Shown here piece by piece: positions 59,742-64,000 of a stretch of DNA of 64,000 nt. The translations under genes and the position numbers were made by a program. Origin of the DNA: an uncultured Bacteroidales bacterium (lineage in GTDB: Bacteria > Bacteroidota > Bacteroidia > Bacteroidales > UBA11471); contig CANQQA010000007.1 of assembly GCA_947625885.1 (NCBI GenBank), positions 1 through 64,000 on the forward strand, read 5' to 3'. The notes beneath the pieces are model-generated. The model searched no databases. It saw only the letters and a program-made list of their open reading frames with translations, and was not told the origin of the DNA. Position 1 is the first letter of the stretch, and every line of letters begins with the position of its first letter.

Positions 59742-60466
59742 AAAAACTGTTCATCTACATATCGGCTGCCGTTTTCTCGCTCTACCTGATAGGTGCGGGC
59801 ATTTGGAGTGCGACCCAAGCGTACCGGCGCGAGTATGCCGGTCTGCGTGTAGTGGTTACCGACAGTGCGCGGGTGCAGTACCTCACCTCGACAGAGATAA
59901 GCAAGTCCATTCAGAAACATATTCCGCTGAAATACGGAATGCCGCTGTCGCAAGCCGATGCCGATTCGATAGAATCGTTTTTACGCAGAAACCGGCTCAT
60001 CGCCGAAGTCGAATGCTACAAAACGCCTTCGGGGCTTTTGCGCGTCGATGTAGAGCAGTGCGTGCCCATACTGCGGGTATTCGGAACCGACGGCACCTAC
60101 TTTGTCGATGAACACGGAAAGACGATTCCGGATATGCTCCCCATAGCGGTATACGTGCCGGTGGCAACGGGAAATATCTCGACATCGTTCGCGTGTGAAG
60201 AGCTTTACCCGTTCGCCCTTTTTCTGCAAAAAAATGACTTCTGGCGGGCACAGATAGAACAAATCTGCGTGAACGCCAAAGGAGAAGTGGAATTGATACC
60301 CCGTGTGGGAGAACATCGAATTTTGTTGGGAAAAATATCCGATTATAAAGAAAAACTCGATAACTTGCGCTGTTTTTACGAACAAGCATTATCGGTATGC
60401 GGTTGGAACAAATATAAAACCATCAATCTGAAATATAAAAATCAGGTGGTGGCTACACGGCGATAA
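59738..60466 (+). CDS. ftsQ: cell division protein FtsQ
   Basis: Bitopic protein between murC and ftsA; POTRA-like region. Confidence 0.87.
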   Translation: MKKLFIYISAAVFSLYLIGAGIWSATQAYRREYAGLRVVVTDSARVQYLTSTEISKSIQKHIPLKYGMPLSQADADSIESFLRRNRLIAEVECYKTPSGLLRVDVEQCVPILRVFGTDGTYFVDEHGKTIPDMLPIAVYVPVATGNISTSFACEELYPFALFLQKNDFWRAQIEQICVNAKGEVELIPRVGEHRILLGKISDYKEKLDNLRCFYEQALSVCGWNKYKTINLKYKNQVVATRR

Positions 60467-60476
60467 AAAGAGAGCT

Positions 60477-61787
60477 ATGCAGGAAGGAAAGAATTACATT
60501 GTGGCTTTTGACTTGGGATCGTCTCATATCGTAGGGGCGGCAGGGCATCGCGAAGACGACGGAAAATTCGTCGTCGATGCCATAGAAATGGAAAAGAGTG
60601 CCGGGTGCATCAAACGCGGACGGGTAATCAACGTGTCCGACACGGCACACAAAGTGGGGCTGCTCAAACGCCGACTCGAAAACCGCATTTCTCCGAGCAA
60701 AATCTCCCAAGTGTATGTAGGGGTGGGCGGGCAGTCGATACGCTCCGTCGAATTTCCGCTGTCCCGCACCATTTCTCCGGACATTCCGATTACCGAAAAC
60801 CTGCTGGCAGAAATGGAAACGGAAGCTCGCCACAACACGGTGAACAACAATTTGGCGGTATTCGATGCCATTGCGGGCGAATGCCGTGTCGATGACCGCA
60901 TTTCCACCTCTCCATGCGGTGAGTACGGCTCGGAAATCCGTATCTCCTACCGCCTTATCGTCGGCAACGAACAACACAAACGCAATCTCGAAAAAGTATT
61001 CGAACAGGCAAAAATAGAGGTGGCAGGGTACATCACGACCGCAAACGCCACGGCGGCTGCCGTGCTGTCGGGCGAAGAACGACAAGGGTGCGCCCTGCTC
61101 GACTGCGGCGCCGAGACCACCACACTCGCTTTGTTCAAGGACGGGTATTTGGTCTATTTGGTAACGATACCGCTGGGCGGCAACAACATCACCCGCGACA
61201 TCGGCGACCTGCACATTACCGAAGCCGAAGCCGAAACACTGAAATGCGCTTTCGCACCGGAAAAAGAAAATGAACTCTCCCTGCCGGACGAATGGGTGCG
61301 GCAAGGCTATATCATCAACATCAAGCCGGAAGACTTGAAAAACGTCATCACCTCCCGCCTCGAAGAAATCGTGGGCAATGTAAACCATCAGCTCGACGAG
61401 TCGCGGTACAAGAATTTTATGGGAAACGGTATCACGCTAATTGGCGGAACAGCACAGCTCAAAGGACTGAAAGAGTGTCTGTTCAGAGAGACGAAACTCG
61501 ACGTTTGTCGGGGAACGCTGATAGGAGCATCACTCGGCAAAGCTCAAAATATCAACGGCATCGCCTGCGCCGCCGTCATCGGACTGCTTTTGTCGGGAAA
61601 AGAGGTTTGCGCCGCGCCCGAAAATCCGATCGCAGCGGAAGCACCAGCAGCGGAAACGCCGGAAGTGTCGGACAAAAAAGAACCGACCCCTTCCCAATCT
61701 GCCAAACCCAAAGAGGAACCGCGAAGCAAAGGACGTTTGGGCAGGTTATTCGATATTGCTAAGGATTTTGTCGATGGAGAGGAATAA
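60477..61787 (+). CDS. ftsA: cell division protein FtsA
   Basis: IVAFDLGSSHIVGAAG ... LLDCGAETTTLALF; C-terminal amphipathic segment GRLGRLFDIAKDFVDGEE. Confidence 0.95.
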   Translation: MQEGKNYIVAFDLGSSHIVGAAGHREDDGKFVVDAIEMEKSAGCIKRGRVINVSDTAHKVGLLKRRLENRISPSKISQVYVGVGGQSIRSVEFPLSRTISPDIPITENLLAEMETEARHNTVNNNLAVFDAIAGECRVDDRISTSPCGEYGSEIRISYRLIVGNEQHKRNLEKVFEQAKIEVAGYITTANATAAAVLSGEERQGCALLDCGAETTTLALFKDGYLVYLVTIPLGGNNITRDIGDLHITEAEAETLKCAFAPEKENELSLPDEWVRQGYIINIKPEDLKNVITSRLEEIVGNVNHQLDESRYKNFMGNGITLIGGTAQLKGLKECLFRETKLDVCRGTLIGASLGKAQNINGIACAAVIGLLLSGKEVCAAPENPIAAEAPAAETPEVSDKKEPTPSQSAKPKEEPRSKGRLGRLFDIAKDFVDGEE

Positions 61788-61804
61788 TTTAGAGCATTTA
61801 TACT

Positions 61805-62992
61805 ATGGAAACAGATAAACCCCAATTCGTCGTAGAAAACCACGAGGAGCTGCCCGCTATCATCAAGGTGGTAGGCGTGGGCGGCGGCGGCGGAAATGCC
61901 GTCAAAAATATGTACCGCACCGGTATCAAAGATGTTTTCTATCTCCTTTGCAATACCGACAAACAGGCGATGAAGAAATCGGAAATTCCCACGCTGCTGC
62001 TCGGCAAAGACGGTTACGGGGCAGGCGGGGAACCCGAAGTAGCCCGCAAATTGGCAGAGGAAAGCGTCGACGATATACGAGCGCAATTCGAGGACACCGA
62101 CATGGTGTTCATCACCGCCGGCATGGGTGGCGGCACCGGTACGGGCGCTTCGCCTATCGTGGCGAGAGAAGCCAAAAGCATGGGCGTGCTGACGATAGGG
62201 GTCGTTACCATACCTTTTGCCTTTGAAGCCGAATACAAAATAAAACAGGCATTGGCGGGCGTGGAAGAACTCCGGAAAAATGTCGATGCCCTGCTGGTCA
62301 TCAACAACGAAAACCTGCGAAAAGTATTTCCCGACCTGACGTGGCTGAATGCCTTTCAAAAAGCCGATGAAACATTGACGGTCGCCGCCAAGAGCATCGC
62401 CGAACTGATAACGATCGAAGGGCATATAAACCTCGACTTCCGCGATGTACGGACGACCCTCAAAGACGGGGGTGTCGCCGTAATGAGCAGCGGATACGGA
62501 GAGGGCGAACACCGCATCACCAAAGCCATAGAAGACGCCATACGCTCGCCCCTGTTGGCAGCGGACAATCTCTATAACGCCAAACGGATACTGATGAATC
62601 TTTATCTGAGTTCCAAATCCGACAATCAGGTGATTATGGACGAGTTCAAGGAGTTGAACGAATTTATGGCGAAATTCGACGGCGTAAAGACCATTTCGGG
62701 CATTACTATCGACGACACGCTCGACGACAAAGTGAAGGTTACGATTTTGGCTGCGGGCTTCGGCACGGGCAGCATCGACATGACCGACGCCTATCCGAAA
62801 GAAAATGCGTATGCCATTCTTTCCATCGCCCAGATGGACAACAACGCGATACTCGACAAATTAGACCGCACGCCGGCTTACAAACGTCCGTCGGATTTCT
62901 TGAAACAGTTGGCGAACATGAGCGCTGCCGAAACCGAACCCGAAAAAGAAGAAACCTATAACAACAACGGCACTATCCGATTCGCCGAATAA
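61805..62992 (+). CDS. ftsZ: cell division protein FtsZ
   Basis: IKVVGVGGGGGNAVKNMYR ... TAGMGGGTGTGASPIVA. Confidence 0.97.
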   Translation: METDKPQFVVENHEELPAIIKVVGVGGGGGNAVKNMYRTGIKDVFYLLCNTDKQAMKKSEIPTLLLGKDGYGAGGEPEVARKLAEESVDDIRAQFEDTDMVFITAGMGGGTGTGASPIVAREAKSMGVLTIGVVTIPFAFEAEYKIKQALAGVEELRKNVDALLVINNENLRKVFPDLTWLNAFQKADETLTVAAKSIAELITIEGHINLDFRDVRTTLKDGGVAVMSSGYGEGEHRITKAIEDAIRSPLLAADNLYNAKRILMNLYLSSKSDNQVIMDEFKELNEFMAKFDGVKTISGITIDDTLDDKVKVTILAAGFGTGSIDMTDAYPKENAYAILSIAQMDNNAILDKLDRTPAYKRPSDFLKQLANMSAAETEPEKEETYNNNGTIRFAE

Positions 62993-63039
62993 TCCGACAA
63001 ACGCGAAAAAAAATAGAAACAAAATAAAAAGGTAAAAAG

Positions 63040-63489
63040 ATGAATTTATTCGATCAAATCAGCAACGACATCAAAGCCGCCATGCTGGCTCGCGACAAAC
63101 AGCGTCTCGAAGCCTTGCGCGGCATCAAAAAAGAGTTTATCGAAGCAAAAACCGCCAAAGGCGCCGACGGCGAACTGTCTGACGACACCGCCATGAAAAT
63201 CTTGGTGAAAATGGCGAAACAGCGTCGGGAAAGCGCACAAATCTATTCCGAGCAAAACCGTCCCGACCTTGCCGAGCCGGAGTTGGCAGAAGCCGCCGTC
63301 ATCGAATCGTACCTGCCGAAACCCCTGAGCGACGCCGAACTGGAAGCCGCCATCAAGGCTATCATCGCCGAAACGGGCGCTGCCTCGATAAAAGAGATGG
63401 GTAAAGTGATGGGCATCGCCTCGAAAAAATTAGCAGGTAAAGCCGACGGAAAAGCCATTTCGGAAAAAGTAAAAGCCCTGCTGGCTTGA
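63040..63489 (+). CDS. GatB/YqeY domain-containing protein
   Basis: MNLFDQISNDIKAAMLARDKQRLEALRGIKKEFIEA ... GASSIKEMGKVMG-like region. Confidence 0.93.
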   Translation: MNLFDQISNDIKAAMLARDKQRLEALRGIKKEFIEAKTAKGADGELSDDTAMKILVKMAKQRRESAQIYSEQNRPDLAEPELAEAAVIESYLPKPLSDAELEAAIKAIIAETGAASIKEMGKVMGIASKKLAGKADGKAISEKVKALLA

Positions 63490-63530
63490 AAAAGAAACGA
63501 AAAAGATTGTTCATTTAAGACAGATAAATT

Positions 63531-64000
63531 ATGCTGACACTTGCCGCCATTAAAGAAAACCCCGAAGAGATTATTCGGAAGTTGACAAAAAAACATTTCG
63601 ACGCACGGGAAGCGATTACCAAAGTTTTAGACCTCGACAAGGTGCGCCGCTCGTCGCAAGCCGAACTCGACGCAAACCTGTCGGAACTGAAAGGTTTGGC
63701 CGCCCAAATAGGAAAACTGATGAAAGAGGGCAAACCCTCCGAAGCCGAAGCGGTGAAACAGAAAGTCGCCGACATGAAAGAGGCGAACAAAAAGCTCGAA
63801 GACGCCATGACATCCGCCGAATCGGAGATTACCGAAATACTGCTCTCCGTGCCGAACACGCCGTGCGATATGGTGCCCGAAGGTCGTACCGCCGAAGACA
63901 ATCTGGTGGAACGCACGGGTGGAAAAGTACCCGACCTGCCTGCCGACGCCCTGCCGCACTGGGAGTTGGCTCGGAAATACGACATCATCGACTTCGAGCT
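63531..64000 (+). CDS. serS: seryl-tRNA synthetase, 5' portion (truncated by window end)
   Basis: ATG at 63531: MLTLAAIKENPEEIIRKLTKKHFDAREAITKVLDLDKVRRSSQAELD ... SVPNTPCDMVPEG ... HWELARKYDIIDFE. Confidence 0.92.
   Translation, partial: MLTLAAIKENPEEIIRKLTKKHFDAREAITKVLDLDKVRRSSQAELDANLSELKGLAAQIGKLMKEGKPSEAEAVKQKVADMKEANKKLEDAMTSAESEITEILLSVPNTPCDMVPEGRTAEDNLVERTGGKVPDLPADALPHWELARKYDIIDFE

Overview
This 64 kb window is a chromosomal segment of a Bacteroidales-type bacterium. The taxon is inferred from gene families, from TAnnTTTG-type -7 promoter boxes and from RprXY-, GlsBA- and DUF4290-type genes; no species is claimed. Most of it is dense core genome: tsaB, DUF4290, murA, rimM, an RprXY-like two-component system, an EF-G paralog, hemW, rlmH, nadC, mdh, gap, an S24/LexA-like regulator with trmB and apbC, purT, a CE8+GH43 CAZyme pair, parAB, mltD, serC/serA/DUF1015, rbfA, pyk, aroQ, xerD, a FecBCD-type ABC importer, ribH, recF with a DUF721/DciA-like gene, glsB/glsA, and a nearly complete dcw cluster from rsmH to ftsZ. 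It ends in yqeY-like and truncated serS genes. The clearest accessory segment is about 38.8-41.6 kb. It is visibly AT-richer and carries a BRO-N/Fic fusion with a C-terminal class III-like inhibitory motif, a decayed ORF, a secreted phosphatidylserine-decarboxylase-like enzyme and strong inverted repeats. Other points of interest are the EF-G paralog with degenerate GTPase motifs, a 14-bp perfect inverted repeat upstream of an orphan small protein, repeated TGTTTAAC palindromes upstream of the two-component operon, face-to-face promoter pairs, and the absence of mraZ ahead of rsmH. No rRNA, tRNA, CRISPR array or complete transposon was recognised. All family calls are by eye from translated motifs; no database search was run.
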